DNA from: Gnetum montanum
Taxonomy: Eukaryota > Streptophyta > Gnetopsida > Gnetales > Gnetaceae
Assembly (NCBI GenBank): GCA_015680685.1
Contig: MNCI01011963.1
Span: forward strand, 409,177-473,176
Length of the DNA: 64,000 bases
Direction of reading: 5' to 3'
Part shown: positions 44,946-57,424 of the stretch, one piece after another
How positions within the stretch are numbered: the stretch's first letter is position 1
How the letters are laid out: each line of letters opens with the position of its first letter
Made by a program: the position numbers and the translations under genes
The notes under the pieces: generated by a model
Databases searched by the model: none
The model's input: only the letters and a program-made list of their open reading frames with translations
What the model was told of the DNA's origin: nothing

Positions 44946-45192
44946 TACCCCCACAACTAAATGAAAACTTGTCCTTAGGTTCTTTTACAAAATTAGGAAG
45001 GTATGGGATTATTGATTGACTTTTCTTTAAACAAAACAAATTGACTGACTTGACAAAAAATGGAGTGCTTGGGTGTATAGACCAACACATTACAAAGAAT
45101 GATGGTGTTCAATTCACAAAATTGAACACCATGACTTAACTATTTAAAACTAGACAACACGTTCCTTAATGGTGTGAAGCTGATGGAAAATA
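44946..45192 (-). other. Polypurine tract and 3' noncoding end of element D
   Basis: The minus strand reads GTTGTGGGGGTA (44957-44946) at the LTR edge. CTAAGGACAAGTTTTCATTT upstream matches the equivalent block in A and C. Confidence 0.75.
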
Positions 45193-48042
45193 TCAAATGA
45201 TCCTAGGAAATAGTGGCTCCTGAGGCTCAAAGGGACCTTCATCAGCTTCACACATGGGCAATGGTTAAGGTGGCTATAGCTATTCTACTACTGTTGCAAC
45301 TTCAGGTAGGAGGTGAAAAGCATCCAGTAGTGCTTTCATTTTCTCCTCCTTACTCCTAGGATCATGCATTATCCATGTAGCTTCGCTAATGTGGGTTGGA
45401 ACAGGCACATCCAAGGGACATGGGATTACTAAAAACAGCTCCTTAGCATTGACAAACTAAGTAGCAGACTATTTGTGTTCAATGTCGAATGCCCTAATTA
45501 TGTTTTTTATCTCTTGGTGGTCATTCATCCATTTGGCTAGGTTCTCAATGATTAATGTTTGCTCTTTGAACCATGCTCTAAGAACTTCAAGTTCAATGTT
45601 TGCAATCTTAAGCTTCTTCTTGGTGTCTTTATGATGCTTAAACTTTGCCTTATATAACAGATACGAGCTAGCCACTTTTTTTCCAACTTTGACCATGACA
45701 GTCTAGCAGTCAACATTACCAAGTTTGCATACCATAGATTGGCCAACTCCATATATTCTGTCATTTCCTCAATCTACAACTCCTTTAAGTGGATTTCTAC
45801 TTTGTTGTAGCATTGATTCCATTAACAAGGGACTACCACATTTTTACCCCATGTTTGAGTTGCTAGAGGGCTTCATTCTATTTTTCCTTCATAATCTAAA
45901 TATGTTTCTCATTAACTTCCTTTTGTAATCCAACCTAGTCTCTATAGTGATTCTTAACTTTTTCAAATTTTAGGACCTCATTCTTCCAGGTGGTGATTTC
46001 GATGGTATATTTATGGTGTAAGGTGTGTACTTCATTAATAGATTTTGATTTTCTATGGCCAATTTCCTCAGTTTAATGTTCACCTTGGCAAGTTGCTCCT
46101 TCTATTGATGAATAAATTCCTGCATTTGGTCCTTCTGGGCATCAACATTTCATAGGCAATAATTTTGTGTAGTCAAGGTTTCATTCTCCTAGCGCATTTG
46201 GTTCAAGTCCTTCTGAATTGAATATGTCTTAGCTTCAGCTATGGAATGGTTGAAGATGGTCATAACTATCTCCTCCTTAGCCTTCTAAAATTGTTCTTAA
46301 AGCTATTTGAAATCTTAATCTCTTATTACTACTAGGCTAAGCATCGTAGGATTAGCAAGTTGGGCACATAGCTCAACAACATCCACAGGCAAGTGTTGAT
46401 TTTGTTCCTGAGCTTTTTTGGGTTGCCCCTCCAAAATAATGCATTTGCCTCTTACATTTATCAACTCTAACTAGATTGCAGTGATATCTTTCAAAAGATC
46501 AAAGATGTCCAGAGTCAATTGCCTAGTTTTCAGTAGTCATTCCAAAAACTTTTCATGTTGGACTACATTTAACTTCATGCTAACCATGCTTGTAGATGTC
46601 TTCATGTCTTGAAGTGTATATATGTGTAGTATAGATGTCGTAGGTGCATTTAATGTTTTAGTGATATGGTTAGCAACTATGTTAGCTACTATTTCCTACT
46701 CTTGGTGCTACATCACCAAAATAGTTTCCCCTTCACCTTCCTCCAACTGCATCGAGAAAGTGGCAGCATTCTAATAGAATTCTGAGAATATATGGTGTTG
46801 CAATAATGATATTGTCACATATTGAGCATTGGGATCCAACATCATAGGTAGCTACGGTCATTGGGTAAAGAAAATTGGACCACTCTCCATCTCGCTAACT
46901 ATTCAGGTGATCTCATTTATGTGACTCATCATCGACCAATACATAGATGGACCTACCCCACTCATTTCTACATGTTTCTCTTATTCACTCAAGAGCTATT
47001 CTAAAATTTTTTGTAGATGTTCAATGGCTATGTAAGCCTCTAGTGTTGTTTCCTGAGTGGATGGTGGTGATGGTTGCTCCTCTTCTTGGGTCATTACTGG
47101 CATTTTATCTTTCATGATTTCTAACCATGAGGCCAAAGGAGCATGCTTGATGATGTCATTAGAGTAGCAAACGACGCCTACCCTTTTGCAAAATTTCATG
47201 ATGAAATTTGGAATAGGTAAGGTCTTCCTTTCACATTTTCTTTCCTTGAAGTGCTTCTTGATCTCTAAGTAGATTAGTTGTGGAAGGTTGATAGGAAATT
47301 TTTTGCTTAAAGCGATGCATGCTCAAGTAGAGAAGGTAATTATGTTGCTTGGCCTCACCATTGGATTAAGGTGATAGGTCATAATTTCGAAATAAATTCA
47401 CTCCATCAGTGTGAGTGCACCATACTCCTTACAGTCAACCTCGTAGCATTGTTGGGTCCACTCCCTCTTAGCCTCAGGATCATCTATCATGGACAGTTTT
47501 GCTAGTTGTGTTCCAGTATCAAGCAACCCAAGTGCTTGTGTGAAAGCTTCTATTGAGTAGGACACTTGAATATCCTTGATTTTGACAATGGACCCTAGCC
47601 TTCAGTTACTCCAAATGAGATATGTCTCTCCCATATACCATTCCTCACTAGACATGATGACTGGCTACATGGGAGAGGCTTGTAGTTGTGTCTTGACATC
47701 CTCTAGAGCTTTCTCCAAAAATGTCCTAAAGTTGATCTCTTGAAAAATGGATCATTGAATTTCTCAAGACCTGATGATATCAAGGTAGGCTTGAGTTAAA
47801 GTAACCTCAAGCCTTGGCATGAGTCCAAGAACTTCTCCTCATTGTGATTGTTCTGTAGGCACTTCTTCTTCCAGAATCTATTGGATAGATTCCACTTCAG
47901 GCTCCTCATGAAGAGGTCTCATTACATGGGTTACCTCTAGTAGTTCTTGGCCTTGTTCTTATTGGCCCCTTCTAACTCTAGGCCACATATCCTATGGTTG
48001 CAAGGGTTCTCCTTCTTGTGGGCATTTCTATTTTGGTATCAT
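45193..48042 (-). pseudogene. ORF3 of element D, 950 codons, function unknown
   Basis: The frame starts with ATG at 48042-48040, directly after a splice acceptor, and ends with TGA at 45195-45193, the same relative stop as in C (2850 against 2853 bases). In-frame stops are mostly TAG or TGA at Gln, Trp or Arg positions. Segments are GEVLGLMPRLEVTLTQAYLD, VKIKDIQVSYSIEAFTQALG, FPINLPQLIYLEIKKHFKER, FIMKFCKRVGVVCYSNDIIK and HAPLASWLEIMKD. The C-terminal half is Lys/Glu/Gln-rich coiled coil (KKLKIANIELEVLRAWFKEQ). No protease, polymerase or membrane signature was seen. The middle part has, by eye, the spacing of the plant 'putative transposon protein' domain of Athila-type elements; a structural or RNA-binding role is only a guess. 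Confidence 0.7.
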
Positions 48043-48361
48043 CTATAATCACAATGAGACCATGGATTTGCAATCATCGTGTAACCTTAAAGTACATGGG
48101 ATACATTGATCTCTTAAGGATAGTTACACTTTGCTAAGTTGTGATTATGGATAATTTAATTAATCCAATTATCATTTATTTATGTATTATCATTAATAAA
48201 TTATCTCAAAGGTTGTTGGAAGGGTTAACTATTGAAAAATTTGATGTTTATATGTTGTTAAAGTTATTAACCCTTTGGGGAGTTAGAAAAATTTCTAGAA
48301 AATTTCATCAGTTTTTCATTGGAAAACTTAAGGTTTGTGGCCCCCATGATAAATATCTTAC
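48043..48361 (-). other. Probable 5'-UTR intron before ORF3 (element D)
   Basis: The donor CGAAG|GTAAGA starts at 48361 and the acceptor GATTATAG ends at 48043, 319 bases. The acceptor abuts the ORF3 ATG. Donor, acceptor and length agree with C (25822-26130) although the intervening sequence has diverged. Confidence 0.55.
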
Positions 48362-48598
48362 CTTCGATAAGTGCAGGATAAAAAATCAAAGTGATTTGAA
48401 CAAACAGTTGGGAAGTTGTGGGCTTTTGAAGGTTTTAGCCTTTGAAAAATTGCAAAAACTCCTCGTGTGTTATGAGGAAAATGTCAAAAATTCCTAAGTG
48501 CTTGATGGTATATATAGGATGTAAGCACTATGTCGATGAGGCCTCATTGACATAATCGGCTACATCGACAAGGCCTCATTGATGCAAGTATTGACCAC
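48362..48598 (-). promoter_or_regulatory. Internal U3-like promoter and first exon for ORF3 (element D)
   Basis: On the minus strand, GGCCTTGTCGATGTAGCC and AATGAGGCCTCATCGACATAGTG (motifs at 48595-48535) precede TATATATA at 48516-48509. The same order is seen in C (25604-25676) and in the LTR U3 of both elements. Confidence 0.6.
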
Positions 48599-50230
48599 CA
48601 TTGAATTTGGTCAAACTTTCAAAATACAAGGAATTTTTGGATGAAATTGGGATCAAATGAAAGCTTAAAAGACAAAGAATAGTATGAAAATATAAGAGGG
48701 TGTTAAAGCTCATAAATTTGGAAAAATGGAGAAAATTTCATTTAGTGGATGAATGAAATGAAAGATTAAGGAGCACTAAGTGGAATACTCAATGGAATAT
48801 GAAAACATAGGATAGTAGCAATGTCAAAGGTAAGGCACCTTAACTAACCAAACCAAGAGCTATGCAAGTGAGTCCTCCCCATAGCAGGCTTATGCCCTTT
48901 TGCCCTTGCATAGCCTCAACTATAGAGTCTGTGGGCCCCATAGTTGCTTTAATGGTCATGAAAAGTTAAGGACCAACCAAAAGGAATCTACTCAAGAATT
49001 CCAACACATCAGACCAAGACATAGAGCATAACATAGAACATGGAAGCAATGTGAGTTATGGTAGCATGGATGGATGATAGAGAAGGTGGAATGAAGCTCT
49101 GAATTGAGGTCATAAGAAGTCCCTTGTGGAATTTGTGTTTTAAATGACCTAGGAAGTTCCATCCTCAATCTAGATCAAAACTAGCCACTTTCAATGACTT
49201 TGCATTGCCACTCTAAAATTGATCCACCCACTCGAGACATGAAAGTGCTTCCACAAAAAAACCACCATTCCACAAAGAAAGGAAAGGAGAAGTAGGAAGT
49301 GAGAGAGAGGACCTTAGTTAGAGGGGACCTTCAGGTATAGGTGCATGTTGTTCGAGTCCCATAACCAGTGCTTGTAGCCCATTTATTTGTCTAAGGGATG
49401 TGCTTTGAATTTTCATTGGATTTTCCTTTTTGAAATGGAAACCACACCATGCAAGGACTTATTTGTGTCAAAGGAGTATGCTTTGAATTCCTATTATTTT
49501 TTCTTTTCTTTTCTTTTCTTTCTATTTTTGAATAAAAACCACACCATTCAACGATGTTATTTGACTTCCTATCAGTGGTTGGTATGAAATAGTAAGAAGT
49601 CCATGAAAAACACCCAAGCACTTAAGCAAGAAGAAGAGTACAAAGAGTATTGAGTCCCTTTGAAGTCACACCTTTTTCAAACCTTTTAAATCCTTCCTAA
49701 TTCTAAAACTACGAATGTCACCAATTGATTAAAAGTTTCTTTGATGGAAGGGATCTTAAATTCCCAAAACAAGGAAAACCATAGAGCTCATTGAATGGGA
49801 AAATGATGTGGACTCACTACTTGTTCCATGAAAAATAAACCATGTCAAAGTCATCAAACATCAAAATTCAAAAATAGAAACTAGACATCGACAATCACAA
49901 CATTAAGCACATACCATCATTAGTAAATAGCAACAACAACACTTTGTTTTGTGACAATAAAGTAATTTTATTAGCAAAAATAAGGAAATATTACACTTTT
50001 GAATAAAAAAAATAAAGTAAAATATATAAGAAAGTGTAAGATAATCAAGAAAGTTTTAAAGGTACTAATAATGATGGAAAATTAGAAAAAAATCTTGTGA
50101 ATCAAAAATTTGTAAAATACATAACTTTGTAAAATCAAAAATGTGAAAAACAAAAGTAGAAAAAATTGAGAAGCCATGTTGATGGTTAGCATGGTTGGCT
50201 ATCTACCCCATGACTGATTTGGAAGTAGGA
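48599..50230 (-). other. Noncoding region between integrase and internal promoter of element D
   Basis: No long frame is present. The block matches C 23990-25600 and A 2480-3700. It has two copies of the GTGTGGTTT/CATGCAAGGACTT unit (about 49380-49470 and 49471-49560) and a pyrimidine-rich run at 49496-49530. Confidence 0.7.
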
Positions 50231-51440
50231 GATCTAAAAAATAGAATGTGGTTGTCCATTCATTGAGAGGATATTTACACTGGCCCATCTTGGTTCAAGG
50301 AAAGGCTTTACTTGTTGGATGTTGACCAACTACTTTTTATTTGGCCTTTTAAGTTTGTACATTATCATGGCCCTAGAGGGAAAGGTTTGATCAATTATAT
50401 AATGTCCTCCTGATAATGTTTGGAATTTTTCCTTTTGGGGTACATGTGTAGGGTTCCAGTAGAGGACCTTATCTCCTAGTTACAATTTTACTTTCCTTAT
50501 TTTGAGGTCATGACATTGTTTACTAAATGTCTTGTTCACCTCATTCAAGGATAAGGCCACCAATCAATTTTCATCTACCACATTTAGGATGATTAATCTT
50601 TCTTTTTATGCTAGACTTAGGTTAAGGTGTAGATGGTAGGTTGTTAAGAGTGTACAAAGCTCAGGTTGAATCAGAAGCATTGGAAGTTTTTCGCACACTA
50701 ATTCATAGGGAAAATAGCCAACAGAAATTTTTTAGGTTGAATGATAAGCCTAGAGAGCATCGTTAAGTTTTTCACTCCAATCCTTCCTATATTTGCTAAT
50801 GATATGTGTTAATATTTTTGTGATCTCTTGGTTGGTTACCTCTACTTGGTTGTTGGCTTAGGGATTATAGGTTATTGTTAATTTATGTTCAAACCCCTAA
50901 GCATTGCATGAATTTTCTAATAGTGACATCTATGAAATGAGTTTCATTATCAGAAATTAATGAACGTGGCACCCAAAACCTATTTACAATATGTTGTTGT
51001 ATAAATCTAGTAGTAGTGGATGATGTACAATCAGTAACGACTACTGCTTCTATCCATTTCATATAGTAGTCAACTGCTACTATAATATACAGCTTCCCAT
51101 TGAACAAGGGTGTGATGGGACCAATGAAGACAATGCCCCATATGTTGAAAGGTCCTAGTGGTTGGATCCACTATTGAGAACCTTTCATGTGAGCAATTAT
51201 CCCCTCATCTTATTGACAACATTCACAAGACTTGATGAACTAGTGGATGTCCCTAAAGATTATAAGCCAATAGTATCTTACCATCAAGATTTTTATGGTT
51301 GTGCATCTCCTTCCATAGTTGCCTCCGCAAGAACTTTCATGAGCATCCTAGAGAATGTGCAATTGATCTTTGTTAGGGACACACCAACAAATTAGGCCAT
51401 CAACACACACCTTGTAGAGGTTTTCATTGATTTTCATGAA
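50231..51440 (-). pseudogene. Integrase of element D
   Basis: On the minus strand the zinc-binding region (about 51420-51200) is broken by stops. The core is well kept: WGIVFIGPITPLFNGKLYII then VAVDYYMKWIEAVVV carries the first catalytic Asp. RFWVPRSLISDNETHFIDV (about 50985-50930) carries the second Asp. The Glu region (about 50860-50800) and C-terminal domain (to about 50230, with WNPTHVP-like and LLVDVDQLL-like pieces) contain stops. Confidence 0.8.
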
Positions 51441-52090
51441 GTATTGGACTTAATGAAGGAATTGTTGTTTCTTTCTAAAATCCAAGTCTTGTGGCATCTC
51501 TTGGGATAGAAGATATGTGAGGATGCCATTATACCATGTTTCTTTTGTAGGAATTTGTTCACTTATTGCTCCTATAAAGAGGATTTTGTCTGGAAATTGA
51601 TCAAAGAGCAGGCTCTCCTCCTCTTTATTATCCCATCTTAAGCAAGAGAGGTGGTCAGTGATCACATTCTTAGTCCCTTTTCGATCTACCATTGTGAGAT
51701 CAAATTCTTGTAAGATCACAAGCCATTGTATGACACGAGGTCTCACCATTGGCTTGTTCACAAGGAAGAAAATTACACTATGGTCCATGTGCACAAATAC
51801 TTTATAGTCAAGCACATAGTACTTGAACTTGTCTAGAGTGTACACCACTACCATTAATTCTTTTTCCATGGTGATGTAATTTAATTATGCTCTCACAATG
51901 CTTTGACTTGCACAATGGATGTAGTATGGATGTTTCTTATCATCCATTTGCATGAGCACTACTCCCAAGGTGTAGTTAGATGCATCAATCATGATATGGA
52001 AACGTCTAGACCAATCTAGTGATCGTAGGATTAGTGTTTCTATGATTTTTGCTTTAACTGTTGGAATGCATGTTCACATTCCTTGGTTCA
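51441..52090 (-). pseudogene. RNase H of element D
   Basis: A stop-free stretch from 51869 encodes MEKELMVVVYTLDKFKYYVL then KVFVHMDHSVIFFLVNKPMV, with the DH motif. FDLTMVDRKGTKNVITDHLS and LRWDNKEEESLLFDQFPDKI follow, the usual linker toward integrase. The first catalytic Asp region (FHIMIDASNYTLGVVLMQMD-like, about 52000-51930) lies just upstream across stops. Confidence 0.85.
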
Positions 52091-53286
52091 AATGAAAGGT
52101 GCATCTTTCCTTCTAAGCTCTACCAATAGTTTTGTGATTTTAGAGAAATTCTCTATGAATCACCGATAGTAGCTAGTGTGTTCAAGGAATGATCTAATAT
52201 CTTTAACTGTCTTTGGTTGACATGTTATTCCTTGGATGACCCTTATCTTTTCTAGGTCTACTTCAATCCCTTTTTGCAAAATTTGGTGCCCTAGCACAAT
52301 GCCTTCTTGGACCATGAGATGGCTCTTTTGCCAATTGAGCCATAGGTTTGTCTCTACATATCTCTTTAATACTTGCTCAACTCAGTGCAAGGCTTGCTCA
52401 AAGGTAGCTCCATAGGTGAAAAATTCATCCATGAAGACTTCAACATGATTACCAATTTACTGTTGAAAGATACTAAGGACCAAGTGTTGAAATGTTGTAG
52501 GGGCATTACACAAGCCAACTGGCATCTTACAATATGCAAAAGTTCCCCAAGGACTCATGAATGTTGTCTTGGCCTGATCTTTTGGTGTAATTTGGATTTG
52601 GTTATAGCCACTATAGCCATCCAAGAAGCTATAATAACAATGCTCAAATATGATGTCCAATACCTTATCCACAAATGACAAGGAAAATGATCTTTAAATG
52701 TTGTTATATTCAATAGCCTAAAGTTAATGCATACCTTTCATTTGCCACCTTTCTTCAACACTATTACGATTGGACTAACCCACTCACTATTTGCAATTGG
52801 ATAGATGAACCTTGCCTTGAGAAGTTGCTTAATTTCCTCTTTAACAATTTGCTTCAATTTGGGATTCAACTGCCTCTACAATTACCTTCTAGACTTCATG
52901 GCCAAGTCAATGTAAATGTGATGTTAACATATCCTTGGATCAATTCCTATTGGCTCAGGATATGACTAAGCAAAGGCTGTTAGCCAATTGTTCACCACCT
53001 TCAACAACTTTTCTTTTTGTTCAGGAGTAAGCTTGGCATTAATTATGATCAATTTTCCATTCTTTAAAAACGCATATTTCATACTAACTGGTAAAGTTTT
53101 TAGTTCTAAGGGTTCCTTCCTAAAGTGATCTAGGATTTCCAACTCTCCCCAACAAGTATCATCATCTTCATCAAAGAGTTGGAAATGAACTTGTTCAATT
53201 TTGTTCATGCCTTCAACATAAGCACATCTTAGGCTCTCAGTTGGTTCCATGCATAATGTGTTGCTATCTAAGTCAACTATTAACCA
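52091..53286 (-). pseudogene. Reverse transcriptase of element D
   Basis: A stop-free stretch at 53250-52966 encodes the protease-RT linker, with ELKTLPVSMKYAFL. The palm follows at 52681-52457: YYSFLDGYSGYNQIQI, SPWGTFAYCKMPVGLCNAPT and TFQHLVLSIFQQ. The catalytic loop reads VFMDEF at about 52440-52420; the second Asp of FMDDF is Glu. Connection residues with stops continue to about 52090. Confidence 0.85.
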
Positions 53287-53880
53287 CTAGGTACCCTCCT
53301 GTTTTATGGATGCTAGGTATAGACATCTTTGTATATTGATCTCTTGCACACACTGATTACATGCCTTAATGTGTGTACTCCTAATTGACCAAATCTTTTG
53401 CATGCAATTACACCCATTATCATTGTATGTAATGCATGGAATATACTTCTTCTCAATCTTACCTAGTTTATTTTCCTTGGATATTTCTAAAGATAGGTTC
53501 CTTATATTCATGCTTGTGTCGACCGTGCTTAACCAAGCCCTTCCCATAATGATGGGGAAGTCACTTTTGCAATTGTCCCCCTTGATCACCAGAAAATTAG
53601 TAGGATAAGACCACCCATAAACTATGGTCGCAATGTCCTCTACTAATCCCAAAGGAACAGTAATTTACTAATCTACTAATTCTAAATGAATGTTGCTCTT
53701 CTTAAGAGGTGGTAGGTTCCAAGCCTTGTACATATCATGGGAGATGAGATTAACTCTAAAACTAGAGTCAAGAAGAGCCTTGCATGGCTCATGTCCAACA
53801 ATCTACAAGTAAATGAGTGGACTTCTTGGATTAGATCTTTTCATGGAAAGATTGCTAGCTTTGAGCCAATTAGAAATAGC
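53287..53880 (-). pseudogene. Aspartic protease of element D
   Basis: MLTHAISNWLKASNLSMKRS (about 53892-53835) leads to ALLDSSFRVNLISHDMYKA; D-S-G reads D-S-S. A stop-free segment from 53652 encodes MGLVEDIATIVYGWSYPTNF, SDFPIIMGRAWLSTVDTSMN and SLEISKENKLGKIEKKYIP. It ends with TAG at 53289-53287 followed by TGGTTAATA, the same position as the TAG at 3921 in A. Confidence 0.8.
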
Positions 53881-56312
53881 ATGAGTTAGCATTATAGTAT
53901 GAATCCAAAGCAGCACTTAGATTGAAGAGCACTCGAAGGTATTTGATGTAGAGGATGAGGGTGTTGGAGATGTTGGATGATTAGCTGAAGTAGGTTGTGA
54001 GGGCTAGAGAGGACTATTGGGTTGGAGGAAAGGCCTTTTCCTTAATCAATTATCTAGACCACTTAGTTGAAAAATTGGTTGTGAGTGTATAACCCTCATA
54101 GCTTTTTGTTGTTGTAGCTATGGAGGAATCTCACCCTGCATGGATGGTGTAAGAGGTAACTACATTAAAGGTGGAGGCATGTGTGCAGATGGATTTGAAG
54201 GGTGGTATGGATATGGATTTTTCCCTTAAGCAGATGGTGAATGTGTTCAATGATACTCTTAAGGGTAATAGTAATGTTGGAATGATGTATGACTTGCAAA
54301 ACTCCTAGAGAAGATGAGCTGCTGCACATAGTACCTGTATGGATCTAGTTGCCTATAAGGGTACTGCTACCTTGGCAGTGGAATTCCCCATGATTATGGT
54401 TGGTACCACTATTGATATTGTTCATATGGTTGTGGAGGAGTTCCACTTGCATAGTAAGCTTGTTGCCATTGGTAGAACTGCCTTGGATTGCCTTGAGGAT
54501 AAGGTAATTATTTTGGAGCTAGCCTATGTGCTAGGCAAGGAGTCAATGCATACATTCTAGAGTCTTGTAAGTGTGACATCATATAACAACATCCCTTTGG
54601 ATGTTCTTATTGACAGATGTCACATTCAATTTCATCATTAGAGTCAGACTCCACAACTTCCTCTACTACAACAACTTTGCCCTTACCTCTTTGGTAAGCA
54701 TGTTCAACTTCTTTTCACCTCCTACAATTATGATCAGTATTTTTCTCTTTGGATTCTTTAGCAATCTTCAAGGAGGTTTGAAATTTCTCATCCAAAGAGC
54801 TCCATAACATGTCAAACTTTGTCGAAATATTAGAAACAAATTTTTGAATGGGCAAGGTTTTCTTATTCACCACTTCATCAAGTGGTGACACCTCATCCTC
54901 ACAAAATTGGACCTCTCATTTTCTAATGGAAGGTTCCCTATTATACTCTTTAGCACTTTCCTTTTTTCGTAGCTCACCTTCTTCTTTTGCTACCTACTTA
55001 ATTAGCCTTTGGATTTGATGAGCTCTCAGTTCAAATAATCCTCCTTGGGTATACACCCCGAGGGTTCTTCTAGTTTCTACTCTGAGCCCATATATGATGT
55101 GGCTAAGTTGTTTCCTTTAAGATTAACCATGGCTAGGGCATTGGTGCAAGAGTGAATAATACCTACCCATGGTGGCATCCAAGGGTTCATATGCTTCCTA
55201 TTTCCAGTCTTGGATTTGCCTTTTCAAATTAGCAACTCTGGAGTACATATGGTATTTGTCATTGAATATCTCTAACATGGTACTCCATTAATGAATAGAA
55301 CCTTGATGAGTATCCTAAGAAATAGTTTGATTTTTTGCAATTCATTCTCTAGGTTCTATAAGGAAAAAGCATCATCAAAAGATTGTAGATGCATTTTCAG
55401 ATCATATTTTTATCCCCCATCAAATCTTGGGATATTGTTCATGTCTAAGCACTTGATCTAACTATCTTTCATATGTTTGGTTGGAATTTTAACTGCCTCT
55501 ATAGTGTTAAGCATACTTCAGGTTGCTAATAGAGGTTCATCATCATCACTATGTCAATGACATTGATGATGGTTTCAGCCACCCCTTCGGTCTTGGTGGT
55601 CTTCACGGTTATTATTGTCTCATTAATTACCTTCATCACGATTATTTCAATGATGGCTTTTATGAGAACCATTAGATAAATAGGAATGTTCAAAATCAAA
55701 TAAATAGGATGAAGAGGAATGTGGACTACCACTGCCACCACTCTTTTGCTTATTTTGATCACCATCCTTAGATCCCTTGCTATTGTGATGCTTTCTAGAG
55801 TCCCTACCTTGACTATTACTTTTCCCTAAACCTAGTTTATGCATAGTGGATCATAGGTTTAGGTTCATACCCTCATCAATAGTATCAAGGGTTTGAGAAT
55901 ATTCATGTTGAGAACCTTCAGTGGGAGGATCCTCATTGTCATCTTGATTTAGTAAGAACACGGGATTAGCATAATGTTTCCCCTTTGTAGCCTCATGAAG
56001 ATTTTCTTGACATTGATCTTCTTGTGTTGTGTTTCAATGGGATAGTATTTTTGAGTGTCATAACCATCCATGATGTATTCCTTATGAAGATCTTCTATGC
56101 CAACTTCTTAAGGATTTTAAATAGCATCCTAGGCATAAATCGATTGGGGGCAAGATGGCATTGCCCTCCATATCACACCATCACAGTTGTTCACCCTAAA
56201 GTAGGATGAAGGTGAAGTTTAGCACAAACTCATCTAGATGGGTGTATACCACCTTACATTCTTATGGAACTAGTTGTTTGGTATCTTTGTGCTTATGAGA
56301 AGAAGAAGAAAT
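53881..56312 (-). pseudogene. gag of element D
   Basis: The expected start codon is ATT at 56312-56310, followed by SSSSHKHKDTKQ. A segment at 55844-55647 encodes HKLGLGKSNSQGRDSRKHHN and GGSGSPHSSSSYLF. The gag domain (about 55440-55010) includes NNIPRFDGG-like, YHMYSRVANLKRQIQDW-like and YSLLHQCPSHG-like pieces across stops. The zinc motif at about 54625-54590 reads C-D-I-C-Q-stop-E-H-P-K-G-C. The Pro/Gln-rich tail lies at about 54360-54130. Heavily interrupted. Confidence 0.75.
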
Positions 56313-56448
56313 TTTGCAAAACAAAATAAAATTATCAATGTACTTTTATGATTCTATGTATAGTGGGGATAATATTGACCTTTAGGTTTGTACAATGATA
56401 TTCATGGTATTTACTTAGACCTAAATAGCACATGTTCCACAAACAAAG

Positions 56449-56466
56449 TCTCTCACAACAACACCA
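56449..56466 (-). other. tRNA-Asp primer site of element D, decayed
   Basis: The minus strand reads TGGTGTTGTTGTGAGAGA beside the LTR. It is the most diverged copy, with most differences from the tRNA-Asp complement being transitions. Confidence 0.7.
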
Positions 56467-56467
56467 A

Positions 56468-57419
56468 TGATGAGCCATGAGATACCCCTACATCCAACCA
56501 TACAAATCTAGTCACAAAGTGTTCACATGCAATCCAGTCAAATTTCGTGGACTTTATCATTTCTAATGCACTAGTCCTTTAGGAAGTGAATCTTGCCTTA
56601 AGATCAATTTTTTTCTTCCCAATTACACTTATGACGTACATTGGTATGGTTAAGTGTAATTGAGGCATCTAATTTTTATCATTTTATGTTTTATAGTTTG
56701 GTGTTCAAAATGTAGATAAAAGGAATTGAATTAACTAGTCTAAATTAACTAATTAACTAGCATTTAACTATTCTTAACATAAGCATCCAATCCCAATTCT
56801 GTACATGTCCTAAACCCATGTATCCACTACTGGGCAACCAAGCACTACACTACTGGGCATACCAAGCAATAATGCTACTAGGATTACCAAGTGAATACAT
56901 GTTATGCTCAAAGTGATCATACTTATGTGTGTGATCTATCTAGCTTAATTTCTTCATTAATGTAATAACTAGAAAATATTTAATAACTAATTGAAAACAT
57001 TTAATAAATACTTGAAAACATTAAATGCATAAATAAAATAGCTAATCTATCCAAAGTGCTACAAGGTTTATCAAAAAGCTCGTCTTTATTGCTGCACATT
57101 GCTATGCTCAAGTACAACAATGCTGAATAAAGATTCCTACACTCAATGAATCCTACTATGGGCACTTGTGGGAAAAATTCTAACTTTCAAATGGAAAAAC
57201 TACAAGAGCTTCACTGCAACTATAATCTCTAATTGCCATAAATGTATCTACAGGTGTGTATTTATAGCCGAAAACCAATACTACATCAATAGGACCTCAT
57301 TGATGCATGGGAAGATGCATCAACTAAGCCTCATCGATGAGGCCCAGTCGACGAGGCCACCTTAACAAAACTGCATTGATAAGGCCTCATCAATGTAGCC
57401 AACTAAACACAACTCATTA
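56468..57419 (-). repeat. 5' LTR of element D
   Basis: TGATGAGCCA at 56468 to CTCATTA at 57419, 952 bases. On the minus strand TATAAATA is at 57266-57259, preceded by an array of GGCCTCAT-type motifs at 57400-57280. An extra partial repeat near 57000-57015 and a longer U3 array explain most of the length difference from the 3' LTR. Confidence 0.9.
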
Positions 57420-57424
57420 GAAGT
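57420..57424. other. Target site duplication of element D, right copy
   Basis: This is the second GAAGT, directly after the LTR terminus CTCATTA at 57419. The copia integrase sequence resumes immediately. Confidence 0.9.

Larger units (their letters stand above)
44055..57419 (-). mobile_element. Asp-family Ty3 element D, complete 13.4 kb insertion in copia I
   Basis: The 5' LTR (56468-57419), primer site, gag, protease, RT, RNase H, integrase, noncoding block, internal promoter, intron, ORF3, polypurine tract and 3' LTR (44055-44945) are all present in order. GAAGT flanks it at 44050-44054 and 57420-57424. The two LTRs are by eye near 88-90% identical, so the insertion is old although it is the youngest of the local nest. 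It is the reference copy for family structure. Confidence 0.95.

Noticed and set aside
49387-49621. Frames on both strands in the D noncoding block
   Set aside because: They overlap the repeated 92-bp-type unit and a pyrimidine-rich run; not conserved as protein in C or A.
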